DNA of 46,233 nt from Parachlamydiaceae bacterium (GTDB lineage Bacteria > Chlamydiota > Chlamydiia > Chlamydiales > Parachlamydiaceae): assembly GCA_013813265.1 (NCBI GenBank), contig JACCRY010000114.1, positions 1 to 46,233 on the forward strand. Direction: 5' to 3'. This document shows, piece after piece, positions 15,022-23,444 of this stretch (position 1 is the stretch's first letter; the number at the start of each line of letters is the position of its first letter). The position numbers and the translations under genes were made by a program. The notes below the pieces were generated by a model. It ran no database searches. It was not told where the DNA came from and was given only the letters and a program-made list of their open reading frames with translations.

Positions 15022-18000
15022 TCATTTTGTTGGACTAATTAAAGAAGTACCTGGTGGGCCACCTCGTATTTTAATGACATTCCTAGGCTGGTTGCCCCTA
15101 AGATGGAAGTCTAGAATTTCTTCATATTTTGGTATTCCCGTTTTATTAATGAGCAAGGTTGGTTCCATCTTAGCTCTCCTTAAAGCCAATAAGGAACGGT
15201 TGTTCAATGTGATTTTCTGTCCATTACGTACAATTATTTCTACGGGTAGCGATTGCGGGGAAATTTCTCCATTTCTGAGTCCTCTCACCACCTCAGAAAT
15301 GGCCTTTAATGGAAAATTTCCCTCTTTTGAAAAAAATGCACTTACAGAGCTCTGACCGAACAAAATTTGCCCATTTGCTTGTTTTGACACTGAGGAAGTC
15401 AGTGCTTGAGCCTTCCCGACATTCGTCACTGCAGGCTTTAGAGCAAATTTTGCTGACATTAGTCCTATTGCTGCATCCGTTCCCCAAGCTACTTCATCGG
15501 ACATCCCGGTGCCTTTAAGAAGATTAACTGTAGTCGAATCTTGATATCTGCCTGTGCAACATTGATTGAATCCAGTGCTCATGTTATCCATGCCATAGGC
15601 CATTAAGGCCATTCCGCCAACTAGTGTTGAAACTCCTATTGGAGCTAGAGGTGAAGCACTTGCAGGGGCACCTACACCCGTCAAAACAGATCCAGAAAGA
15701 AGCTGAGTAGTTCCAGCTGCACACTGCATCGCTCCCGTAAAACGTGGGCTATAAATCGTACGATCAGCAACTTGGCTTCCAGCCCAGCTAAAATTATTTT
15801 TGAAATTATTCCAAGAAGTGCTGAAGTCAAAGTCATCCATGAACAAACCAAACCGATCAATACAGCAAGTCGGGTTATTACCGACATAAGCATATAGATT
15901 AGGCCCATCGACATCACCAAGAGGATCTTGAGTCAGCCATTGCGCTGATTTGGGGTGATAAAAGCGGAAGCCAAAGTCAATTAGCCCAAGTTCTGAAGTC
16001 TCATGGCGTTTCCCACAAAAACGCCAAGAAGACAAGGGACTTTTAGCTAGATCCTCTCCAAACATTGTGAGATCGCTTTTATCTGCAAGATTTCCAGTGG
16101 CCATCTCAGTGAGACCCACAATGTGGCCTTGGCTTGATAGGAGTGGAGCAAAATGCTGGCTACCAAGTTCTATAGCGATTGGAATCGATCCTTCACCCTT
16201 GGCAAGTATTTTGAGATCTAAATTATTAAATGCGTTATCATACGAGCCAATTTCCTCATGCCCATCATACAGATAGTAGACCGTTATGCCCGCGAAGGCC
16301 CGTGACATTTTGCGGTTAAAAGCGTCATAGGTGTAGTCCCAGGATGAACGCCCTTGGCAAATTTTTATTAGCCGATCAAATTTGTTGTAAGTAAATTTTT
16401 TGTTTCCATCTTTTATCCGCCTGCCTTTTTCATCGAACTCATAGGTAGCATGAACCCCATGGGTTAATTGATGAACAGCGTTATGGGTTTGCGCATTTCC
16501 ATCTACTAAAGTTTGCCGATGGAGCGCATCGTTCTCGTAGGTGTGAGAATAGAGTGAGGTTTGTTCCAACGTAATCTGCTGTAGGTGATCATGTTCAAAC
16601 TTTTGCAAATCACCATTAACAATTTTTGAAGTTAAAAGCCCACGAGTGTCATAACAAATCTCTTTTTCATTGTAGTTACGTGAAGAAAGACTTTTGGGAC
16701 GATTTAATAAATCATATTTCAGCGAAAGTGTTCCGCTTTTTTTCGGAAAGACAATTTGTTTAGGCTTCCCTGTTAGATCGAATTTGTCAAACGTAGCCTC
16801 ATATAGGACGGCCCCATTTTTTATGCGCTCTGCTTTTGTAAGAAAAACAGGATTATAGGTTTGCTTGACAGAGGAACCGTCAGGATAAATACATTCTGTG
16901 ACGCGATTCATTCTATCGTAACGGCAACTGATTTTAAGTCCATTCTCAAACTGTTCAGAAAGCAAATTGCCTTCAAGAGAATATTCTCGTATTGTTTTCT
17001 TCTGGCTATTACAATTTTCTACCAGTGTAGGCAAATCCTGCCGATTGTAAGAGTAGCGATAATGAATTGTTTTACCGTTAGCCCATTCCTCTGAAAGCCT
17101 TCCTATTCCATCATAAGTTCGATCCTTTGATGTGCTATCATTATATTGAGTTTTGGAGAGTTCTCCGAATGCATTATAAATAAATGCCGTAGCAATTTGT
17201 TCGGGAGTGCCGGCACCATTGACTTGTCTGATGAGCCGTGAAGAGGAATCATAATCCAAAAGAGTGATAAGCGTCTCACTTGGAAGATGGTGCTCTTTTC
17301 TGATTAGATTTCCACAGATGTCATAAAACATTTCCTCATCTAACAGGATTGTTCCAACTGGGGAAAATATTTGCCTGCTGATTACAGATCCTTGATGGTC
17401 TGAAACAGTGATGGTTTTGACTCCTGTGGGATCTGTGACTTCCAAGCAAGGAAGATTAATGCCATCCAAGAAAAAATCATAACGATAGTTGTAGTGCGTT
17501 TTATTTCCTAATGGATCTGTAGAAGAGGTTAGGTTTCCTCTGGGGTCGTAAGTATTAGTAGAAATTGCAATTCCAGCATGGTTCCACGTTTTAGTGGAAG
17601 TGACGTTCCCATCCAGGTCATAAATTGTTTCATTTTTTGAATGAATGGTGCCATTTGCATCAACCTCTTGCTCACTGGTTACTCTGTTGAGAAAATCATA
17701 GGTAAACAGTTTGGCAATATAGTCCTTGGAAGTTTTCCCAAAAAAGCACTGTTCTTCGGCTACTCGTCCAAGCGTGTCGTAAAAATATTTTGTTAAAGCA
17801 CAGCCTCTACGAATTTCGGAAATCTTACCGGCATAGTTATAGTGATAACTTGTAACAAGTCCTTCACCGTCAGTCTCAGAAAGCAACAAATGACCGGAAT
17901 ATGCTTTGTGGCTTTCTTTTAAAAGCTTTCCATCCCGATCATAAATCTTTTCGGAAATGGGCCGAGAAAAAGCATCATAGGCATAGACTTCTTTTGAGTC

Positions 18001-20526
18001 ATTTCTTTGTTTCTTTTCAAGAACTTCGCCATAAATTGAGTAGCGAAATTCCTCTTCAGTCCCATCAGGGTAGGTGATTTTAAGAGGTAAGCCGGCATCG
18101 TTTGGGGTATAAAGTGTAATAGCGCCGTTAGGATTTATTTCTGATAGGAGATGGCCCATAAAATTATATTTTTTAAATTCACAGGGTCGAATCCATTTGC
18201 CTCGATCAGTCCTGATCGAAGGATGAATAATTTTAATGGGCCGCCCTTGCTCATTATATACAAATTCAGTCGTGGCTCCATATGGATCCTGAATTTTTGT
18301 AATTTTACCTTCTAAATCATAACCCTTAACAAACGCGAGATCAATTCCATCAGTGCATCGTCTAGTTTCAGTAACGGGACGCTGCAACCAATCGTAGGTA
18401 TATTCCATGAAGTAATTGGGAGAAGGGCCATGTTCTTCAAGCAGTGAGCGGTACCGGTTATATTTGCGTTGAGTTGTTTGGCCTAAGGGATCAGTTTCAG
18501 AAATAATATTGCCTTGGATATCACGAATTTGCTTTATTTCATAAGCCAATTGGTTATGCGAATCATAGCAGCTTTGCTTTTCAACATATCCATGAGAGTC
18601 GTATGTTAAAACTGTGCGGGAGATTCGATGCTCGCTTTTTCCAATTGAACCCCATTCATCGATTTCTAAAGGCAATCCGGCAAAACTTTCTTCTCGATTA
18701 ATAAAGCGCGTAATTTTTCGGATGTGTACATCTTGAAGGTCTTCACGTTTGCTTCCAGATCCATCATCGATAATTTTTAGCGTGCATCCGGCATTTCCAT
18801 CAAATTCATAAAACTCACGTTTTTTGATGACCTCACTTTCTCGAAAAAATTTAGTTTCTAAAAGATTTGACCCTTCACCATTTCTTGAGTGGTAAGTGAG
18901 GGATGTTTTTAGTCTTCCATCATCTTCGGATGTTAAAAGGTTTAATCTATTGTATGTACAATCGACAAATTTAATTTCTCCCTCTTTCAAGTGAGGATGA
19001 CAATGAGAATCCCCTTTGTTTTCGTTAATGGGATGAACTTCAAGATCTGTAAATGTTCTAAAATGGAGCTGTCTCCTCAGTACATTTCCACGTTCGTCAT
19101 ACTGATAACCTTCTCCGTAATGAATTGTGCCATCGGGTTTTTCAACAGTTTTAAAGAGCAGATCACCTTCACGATTTGTATCTTTTTCTCCAAAACAAAG
19201 GCGTTCTCTGCATAAAAGAGCGTAAGGGAGAGTTCCGGTGTATCTTTCTACACAACTCAAACGGTAATTTTTGCTTGAATAATGAAATCGTGAAAGATGG
19301 TTATATTGGTTATAAACATCGGTAAAACATTTTTTGTTATCTTTATTATTGTAATAAGCAAAGTGATAAATCTTTTGTAAATCATGTTGGCCATTTACAG
19401 CAATATTGATCTCTTTAACACGATTGAAAGCAACGTGATCCGATGAAACTGTTTTTGACCAATAACCATAGGGACATACTTCATCGCCTTTTTCAAAATA
19501 ATCAATTTCTGTTCTATGGTGTTCTCCACAACGAACTTGTAATTTTTTATCAAAATGCGAAGGGGTGTAAAAATACAATTCTGTAGGCAAATAATTGGAT
19601 TCGAATTTTGACATGATGATTGAATGATCACTATGTTTTCTATGTGTTTGAAAAAAATATTTAGTTGTTTTGCCATCATTTGAAACCCCCTCTATGAAAA
19701 GAGGAGATTTTTTGTGCATCTCATGGAGCATAAATTTAAGATCTTCTACTAATAGAGAGCGATCCAAGTCTTTTATTTTTTTTTTGAATTTTGGACTATT
19801 TAGTTGACCGGTAAATGTAATAGCATTGGATGAATTGTCTTCAACATTCAAAGCCTTAACTGAATTTAAGAAATACCCGTAAGTGTCATACTTAGTGACA
19901 AGACCGTTTGGTTTTTTTGTTTTTTCTAAATGATTTAAAGTGGGAAAACTGTAATTATGGACCTCACTCGGAACTTTATAGTAACTATGTTCTGTGCCAT
20001 CAGCATTTTTCACATCGAAAGATGAGTCTCGACGGACAATTAACATATTTTTAATATTATTACGTCCTGAAATTTCTCCCTGTCCGCAGTTTGTAACCCC
20101 CTTTTTGAAAATCTCTCTATTAATTTTAAATTTATTTTTCTCTTCTCTGCTATTTTTAAATGGGAGTTCTCCAGAAAGAGAACCTGAAATAGTCAAGTGG
20201 ACATGTACCTTGCTGTCAAAAGTCCTTGTTAAACCTGATAGATTATGTGTCCATCCATCATAAAATGCTCTAAATTGCTGATTTGAACTGCAATACGTCC
20301 GTTGAAGAATCAATGGGTCTACGCCTGGAAGGTCGAAATCAATGCAGGAGTAGTTATAGTCTCCATTGATTACATTTACACCAAAAACATTCGTGTCTGG
20401 AACGCCATAAAGTGTTGTTAGGGGGGTATAAATAGAATTGAGAATATCACTCTCGCTTGAAACAAATGACTCATCAGTAAAAATAATCGAAGGTAGCAAC
20501 AATAGAAAAAAAATTAAGCGACGCAT
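15022..20526 (-). CDS. Secreted Rhs/YD-repeat polymorphic toxin (1834 aa)
   Basis: An N-terminal signal peptide (MRRLIFFLLLLPSIIFT) is followed by a beta-rich Rhs N-terminal region (GDYNYSCIDFDLPGVDPLIL) and many YD repeats (for example TTEFVYNEQGRPIKI, NKTHYNYRYD, TYDAFNRKMS) forming the shell that houses the toxin. The Rhs core end lies at ~1515-1560 (GLIDFGFRFYHPKSAQWLTQ then DPLGDVDGPNLYAYVGNNP). Then come a ~160-residue hydrophobic, Gly/Ala-rich linker and a tip from ~1725 (ILFGQSSVSAFFSKEG, then VEIIVRNGQKITLNNRSLLA LRRAKM). The NNRxLxAxRRA element recalls ParB-like folds, but the activity is unproven. Delivery would begin by Sec export; no PAAR or T6SS gene is nearby. The reading frame is intact. 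Confidence 0.9.
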   Translation of the reverse strand: MRRLIFFLLLLPSIIFTDESFVSSESDILNSIYTPLTTLYGVPDTNVFGVNVINGDYNYSCIDFDLPGVDPLILQRTYCSSNQQFRAFYDGWTHNLSGLTRTFDSKVHVHLTISGSLSGELPFKNSREEKNKFKINREIFKKGVTNCGQGEISGRNNIKNMLIVRRDSSFDVKNADGTEHSYYKVPSEVHNYSFPTLNHLEKTKKPNGLVTKYDTYGYFLNSVKALNVEDNSSNAITFTGQLNSPKFKKKIKDLDRSLLVEDLKFMLHEMHKKSPLFIEGVSNDGKTTKYFFQTHRKHSDHSIIMSKFESNYLPTELYFYTPSHFDKKLQVRCGEHHRTEIDYFEKGDEVCPYGYWSKTVSSDHVAFNRVKEINIAVNGQHDLQKIYHFAYYNNKDNKKCFTDVYNQYNHLSRFHYSSKNYRLSCVERYTGTLPYALLCRERLCFGEKDTNREGDLLFKTVEKPDGTIHYGEGYQYDERGNVLRRQLHFRTFTDLEVHPINENKGDSHCHPHLKEGEIKFVDCTYNRLNLLTSEDDGRLKTSLTYHSRNGEGSNLLETKFFRESEVIKKREFYEFDGNAGCTLKIIDDGSGSKREDLQDVHIRKITRFINREESFAGLPLEIDEWGSIGKSEHRISRTVLTYDSHGYVEKQSCYDSHNQLAYEIKQIRDIQGNIISETDPLGQTTQRKYNRYRSLLEEHGPSPNYFMEYTYDWLQRPVTETRRCTDGIDLAFVKGYDLEGKITKIQDPYGATTEFVYNEQGRPIKIIHPSIRTDRGKWIRPCEFKKYNFMGHLLSEINPNGAITLYTPNDAGLPLKITYPDGTEEEFRYSIYGEVLEKKQRNDSKEVYAYDAFSRPISEKIYDRDGKLLKESHKAYSGHLLLSETDGEGLVTSYHYNYAGKISEIRRGCALTKYFYDTLGRVAEEQCFFGKTSKDYIAKLFTYDFLNRVTSEQEVDANGTIHSKNETIYDLDGNVTSTKTWNHAGIAISTNTYDPRGNLTSSTDPLGNKTHYNYRYDFFLDGINLPCLEVTDPTGVKTITVSDHQGSVISRQIFSPVGTILLDEEMFYDICGNLIRKEHHLPSETLITLLDYDSSSRLIRQVNGAGTPEQIATAFIYNAFGELSKTQYNDSTSKDRTYDGIGRLSEEWANGKTIHYRYSYNRQDLPTLVENCNSQKKTIREYSLEGNLLSEQFENGLKISCRYDRMNRVTECIYPDGSSVKQTYNPVFLTKAERIKNGAVLYEATFDKFDLTGKPKQIVFPKKSGTLSLKYDLLNRPKSLSSRNYNEKEICYDTRGLLTSKIVNGDLQKFEHDHLQQITLEQTSLYSHTYENDALHRQTLVDGNAQTHNAVHQLTHGVHATYEFDEKGRRIKDGNKKFTYNKFDRLIKICQGRSSWDYTYDAFNRKMSRAFAGITVYYLYDGHEEIGSYDNAFNNLDLKILAKGEGSIPIAIELGSQHFAPLLSSQGHIVGLTEMATGNLADKSDLTMFGEDLAKSPLSSWRFCGKRHETSELGLIDFGFRFYHPKSAQWLTQDPLGDVDGPNLYAYVGNNPTCCIDRFGLFMDDFDFSTSWNNFKNNFSWAGSQVADRTIYSPRFTGAMQCAAGTTQLLSGSVLTGVGAPASASPLAPIGVSTLVGGMALMAYGMDNMSTGFNQCCTGRYQDSTTVNLLKGTGMSDEVAWGTDAAIGLMSAKFALKPAVTNVGKAQALTSSVSKQANGQILFGQSSVSAFFSKEGNFPLKAISEVVRGLRNGEISPQSLPVEIIVRNGQKITLNNRSLLALRRAKMEPTLLINKTGIPKYEEILDFHLRGNQPRNVIKIRGGPPGTSLISPTK

Positions 20527-20666
20527 CTCAAATCCGCATATAGTAATTAAAAGTTTATTTATCTATCGCGAATTATATCCAGATGAGCTGTTTACAGCAA
20601 GACTTTAAAACCTTTCTAGGAAGGCCACCCCAGCACCTTTTAGATTCTTCTTGAACGAAGCCGTGT

Positions 20667-20712
20667 TTTGGAGTACACTCCCAATTATAAGGCCTTTTTT
20701 TGGAGTATACTC
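20667..20712 (+). promoter_or_regulatory. Pair of palindromic GGAGTAYACTC sites before the DUF4143 ATPase
   Basis: TTTTGGAGTACACTCC (20667-20682) and TTTTTTGGAGTATACTC (20696-20712) are near-identical copies about 30 bases apart. The core GAGTATACTC is a perfect palindrome and the second copy ends at the start codon. A dimeric repressor, or the ATPase system itself, could bind here; no such regulator is identified in the window. Confidence 0.55.
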
Positions 20713-21906
20713 ATGTTTCGCTTTATTACTGAGACTTTTCACCGTTTAATTGACGAACTCTCATTCTCACAGACACGCTATCTTTACCCGCAATTCCAAC
20801 TGCGCAATCGACTGACCGGCTTAGTTGGGCCTAGAGGAGTTGGTAAAACAACCCTTCTCCTTCAATATATTAAAAACGAGCTTAGCCACGATAAAAGTGC
20901 TTTCTACTTTTCTGCGGATACAATCTATTTTCAGACTTCCAATCTTCTCCAATTTGTCAATGACCTTCACCTAAAAGAAGGGTATAAAATTATTTTTATT
21001 GATGAAATTCATAAATATCGTGGGTGGGATCAAGAGTTAAAAAACATTTACGATTCTTTTCCTTCTCTAAAAATTGTCTTCTCAGGCAGTTCGATGCTAG
21101 ATTTAGTCTCTGGGAGTTTTGATCTTTCAAGAAGAGCCAAACTTTATCGTCTTCATGGGCTTTCTTTTAGGGAATTTTTAAATTTTACTTTAAACACCGA
21201 TTTACAACCGCTTTCTTTACAGGAACTCCTCAAAGGTTCAAAAATTGAAGTTTCTAAAATTCTGAATTATTTTAATGCATACCTAAAACAAGGCTACTAT
21301 CCTTTCGTTTTCGAAGATCCTCATTCCTATTATGAAAAAGTCTCTAGAATCATCGAAAAAACGATATTTGAAGATGTTGCAAATTTTTATAATTTAAAAA
21401 CACCCAACCTCCATTATTTCCAAAAAATTTTAACATATTTAGCATCCATTCCTCCTGGCGAACTTAATACGCACAATTTATCCAAAAATTTGGGTATTGA
21501 CTCAAAGACAGTTGAGCACTATTTAACTATTTTGGTGGCGGTAGGTCTAGTCCGTGAAATGAGGCCTTATGAAGGAGGAGGACCTGGATTGCGGAAGCAT
21601 TCGAAATTTTTGTTAAATAACACAACTCTCATGCACACGATGCAACAGTATCTTGGACAACCAATCTCCAAGGGAATGGAAAGAGAGCTTTTTTTCATTC
21701 AAGCGCTTCAAAATTCGGGTATTGATCTTTACCATTCTAAACAGGCAGACTACCAGACGCGTGAAGAAATTTTCGAAATTGGCGGGAAAAATAAAACGAG
21801 ACATCAGCTAAAAGATGCTTCTTTACCCGCCTACTTAGTCAAGGATGATATCCTTCACCCTTTTAAACAGGAAATTCCTCTTTTCCAATGTGGATTTCTT
21901 TATTAA
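20713..21906 (+). CDS. AAA ATPase, AAA_14/DUF4143 family
   Basis: From ATG 20713 the protein (397 residues) shows Walker A GPRGVGKTT (~39), Walker B KIIFIDEIHK, a sensor-like IVFSGSS and the LYRLHGLSFREFL segment typical of the AAA_14 ATPases. The C-terminal DUF4143 region has the winged-helix-like NTHNLSKNLGIDSKTVEHYL. It ends PLFQCGFLY. An upstream ATG at 20668 lies inside the palindromic promoter site, so 20713 is preferred. Function in cells is unknown; such ATPases are common and often mobile in intracellular bacteria. A short relic with the same C-terminal sequence lies at 23322-23429. Confidence 0.85.
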   Translation: MFRFITETFHRLIDELSFSQTRYLYPQFQLRNRLTGLVGPRGVGKTTLLLQYIKNELSHDKSAFYFSADTIYFQTSNLLQFVNDLHLKEGYKIIFIDEIHKYRGWDQELKNIYDSFPSLKIVFSGSSMLDLVSGSFDLSRRAKLYRLHGLSFREFLNFTLNTDLQPLSLQELLKGSKIEVSKILNYFNAYLKQGYYPFVFEDPHSYYEKVSRIIEKTIFEDVANFYNLKTPNLHYFQKILTYLASIPPGELNTHNLSKNLGIDSKTVEHYLTILVAVGLVREMRPYEGGGPGLRKHSKFLLNNTTLMHTMQQYLGQPISKGMERELFFIQALQNSGIDLYHSKQADYQTREEIFEIGGKNKTRHQLKDASLPAYLVKDDILHPFKQEIPLFQCGFLY

Positions 21907-21936
21907 ATGGGCAGCCCAAAAGATTTAGAAGTTCAA

Positions 21937-22656
21937 TCAGAGACCTACTCGCTGAGCGATTATTTCTATTGTATGAAACAATTGTTTACCATCAAGAACT
22001 GTGGACATCTCTTCCTTCTTTTCTTTTAATTCGTGAATAATAAATCCCATTGAATTTAAAAGTTCATTTAATTCCTCGCATGTCGTGATACTCAGACTAG
22101 GGTCATTTGCCCAAGCATGTTCATTTCCAAAAAATCCCCCTACAAAAAATCCGCCTTGCTCCACTCTTCCAAGGACGTTACTTTTCATCACTTGCACGAA
22201 TTTTTCAGGAGGTATAAATGAAAACACATAAGTCCCAACAACAGCCTTGAAAGGTCCATGCTCTTCACTTAAAGTCTCAATCTCTCCAACTACGCTGTTA
22301 AAAATGTTATGGTCTAAGTTTAGCTTTTCTAAGAGCTCCAAAGTATAAGTTATAGCATTGGGAGCTATATCAAGTAGAACTACATTATGCCCTGCTTGTG
22401 TGAGACAAACCGAATTTTTACCTGTCTCACAACCAATATCTAAGACTGGCGTGGAAGATTCAATTTGGCAAAGATATTTTTTTACTAAAGTCTCGACTGC
22501 CCAAAAGGGCTTTAAAACTTTCCCCTCGGAAGATTGATGTAACTGTTCTATAAAGTCAGTCCATTTTTCCATATCGGAAAATGCGCACTTTTCATAAGAC
22601 CAAAGAGGAGGAACGGAGAAGCTTAAAAATAACAAAAGTAATAAAAAAATATTCAT
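21937..22656 (-). CDS. SAM-dependent methyltransferase with N-terminal signal peptide
   Basis: Residues 1-20 (MNIFLLLLLFLSFSVPPLWS) form a clear export signal, unusual for this enzyme class. The body is a class I Rossmann methyltransferase: motif I VLDIGCETGKNSVCL (~70), acidic loop VVLLDIAPNA, and motif IV-like AVVGTYVFSFI. It is most like small TehB/methyltransferase-11-type proteins; the substrate is unknown. The Cys at position ~24-25 suggests a possible redox or lipid-modified anchor, but no lipobox (LxxC) is evident. A GGAGC ribosome-binding site precedes the ATG. The enzyme would need S-adenosylmethionine, which is absent from the periplasm, so it may be secreted into the host. Confidence 0.8.
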   Translation of the reverse strand: MNIFLLLLLFLSFSVPPLWSYEKCAFSDMEKWTDFIEQLHQSSEGKVLKPFWAVETLVKKYLCQIESSTPVLDIGCETGKNSVCLTQAGHNVVLLDIAPNAITYTLELLEKLNLDHNIFNSVVGEIETLSEEHGPFKAVVGTYVFSFIPPEKFVQVMKSNVLGRVEQGGFFVGGFFGNEHAWANDPSLSITTCEELNELLNSMGFIIHELKEKKEEMSTVLDGKQLFHTIEIIAQRVGL

Positions 22657-22890
22657 TGGGTGCTCCTTTTACTTAAAAAAGTTTTACTTTCATAATATAC
22701 AAAATAATATTTTACAGCAATTAAAAAATCTGTGATCGAGTTTGATCTAAAGGAATAATGCTCTTTCTCTTTTACTCCTAGGGAGATCATAATTTCTGGA
22801 ACACCCTACTTTCAAAACCGAAGGGGTTCGATAATTTAGGCTTAATATTTTTATTGACTGTTTGTTGGATATTGAAGCGGATTCCATAGC

Positions 22891-23108
22891 CCTAACCCCT
22901 AGTTTGCCCTTTTAGGGCTACACCAGGGGAGACAAAAATATCGCTCTTTCAGAGCTAGACTGTTAGTCTCCATTTCACCCACAGTTTGCCCGTCCAGAGC
23001 TACGCTGTGGGCTGCAAATATTTTGCGCTTTCAGCATGTATAGCTCTGAAAGAGCGGTATATTTGTTTCCCCTGGAGTAGCCCTGAAAGGGTAAACCAGG
23101 GATTAGAG
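22891..23108. repeat. Cluster of palindromic repeats (three units)
   Basis: Two arms of about 67 bases (22891-22957 and 23041-23108) are imperfect reverse complements, sharing GCTCTTTCAGAGCTA, the AGGGCTAC and CAGGGGA cores. A third, related unit (22978-23035: CCCACAGTTTGCCC..., GCTGTGGGCTGCAAATA) lies between. Together they can form a large branched hairpin. The pattern is that of interspersed palindromic elements, not of a terminator of one gene. No ORF is present. Confidence 0.7.
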
Positions 23109-23321
23109 GCTTGAAATTCCTCATGGGCAGTTTTGAGCGTCAAAGGATTCTGATTTCGATGAGCCGAGATAGATCTAGTATTAGATAGAGCAAATTTAAA
23201 TGCATAAACTTATGCGAAATGGACTTATAACAATATTTATGTGTGCTAAAAAAACATGATGTAGATGTAATAAGAAGAAAAAATTGTTCTCGAAAACAAA
23301 CGGATCAGAAAAGAAATTTTT

Positions 23322-23429
23322 GTGACTCTTAGTACTTCATACGGAGCAAAAGAAACGGAACATTCCCATGATTGTATCGAAAATCTTTTTCAGTTGTCTC
23401 CCTCTTTCCAATGCGGATTCCTTTATTAA
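23322..23429 (+). pseudogene. C-terminal relic of a DUF4143 ATPase
   Basis: A 35-codon open stretch ends LSPSFQCGFLY, stop, against IPLFQCGFLY, stop, in the intact ATPase at 20713-21906. At DNA level CTTTCCAATG.GGATT.CTTTATTAAA is shared. Upstream homology fades at once. It is what remains of a second ATPase gene. Confidence 0.6.
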
Positions 23430-23444
23430 AAGCTTAAGGGTTGC

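Noticed and set aside
15681-15920. Short frames inside the Rhs gene
   Set aside because: The Rhs frame is continuous with clear YD-repeat content, so overlapping frames are chance.
22891-23108. Possible CRISPR array
   Set aside because: Repeats are palindromic and inverted, not direct and regularly spaced, and no cas genes are present.
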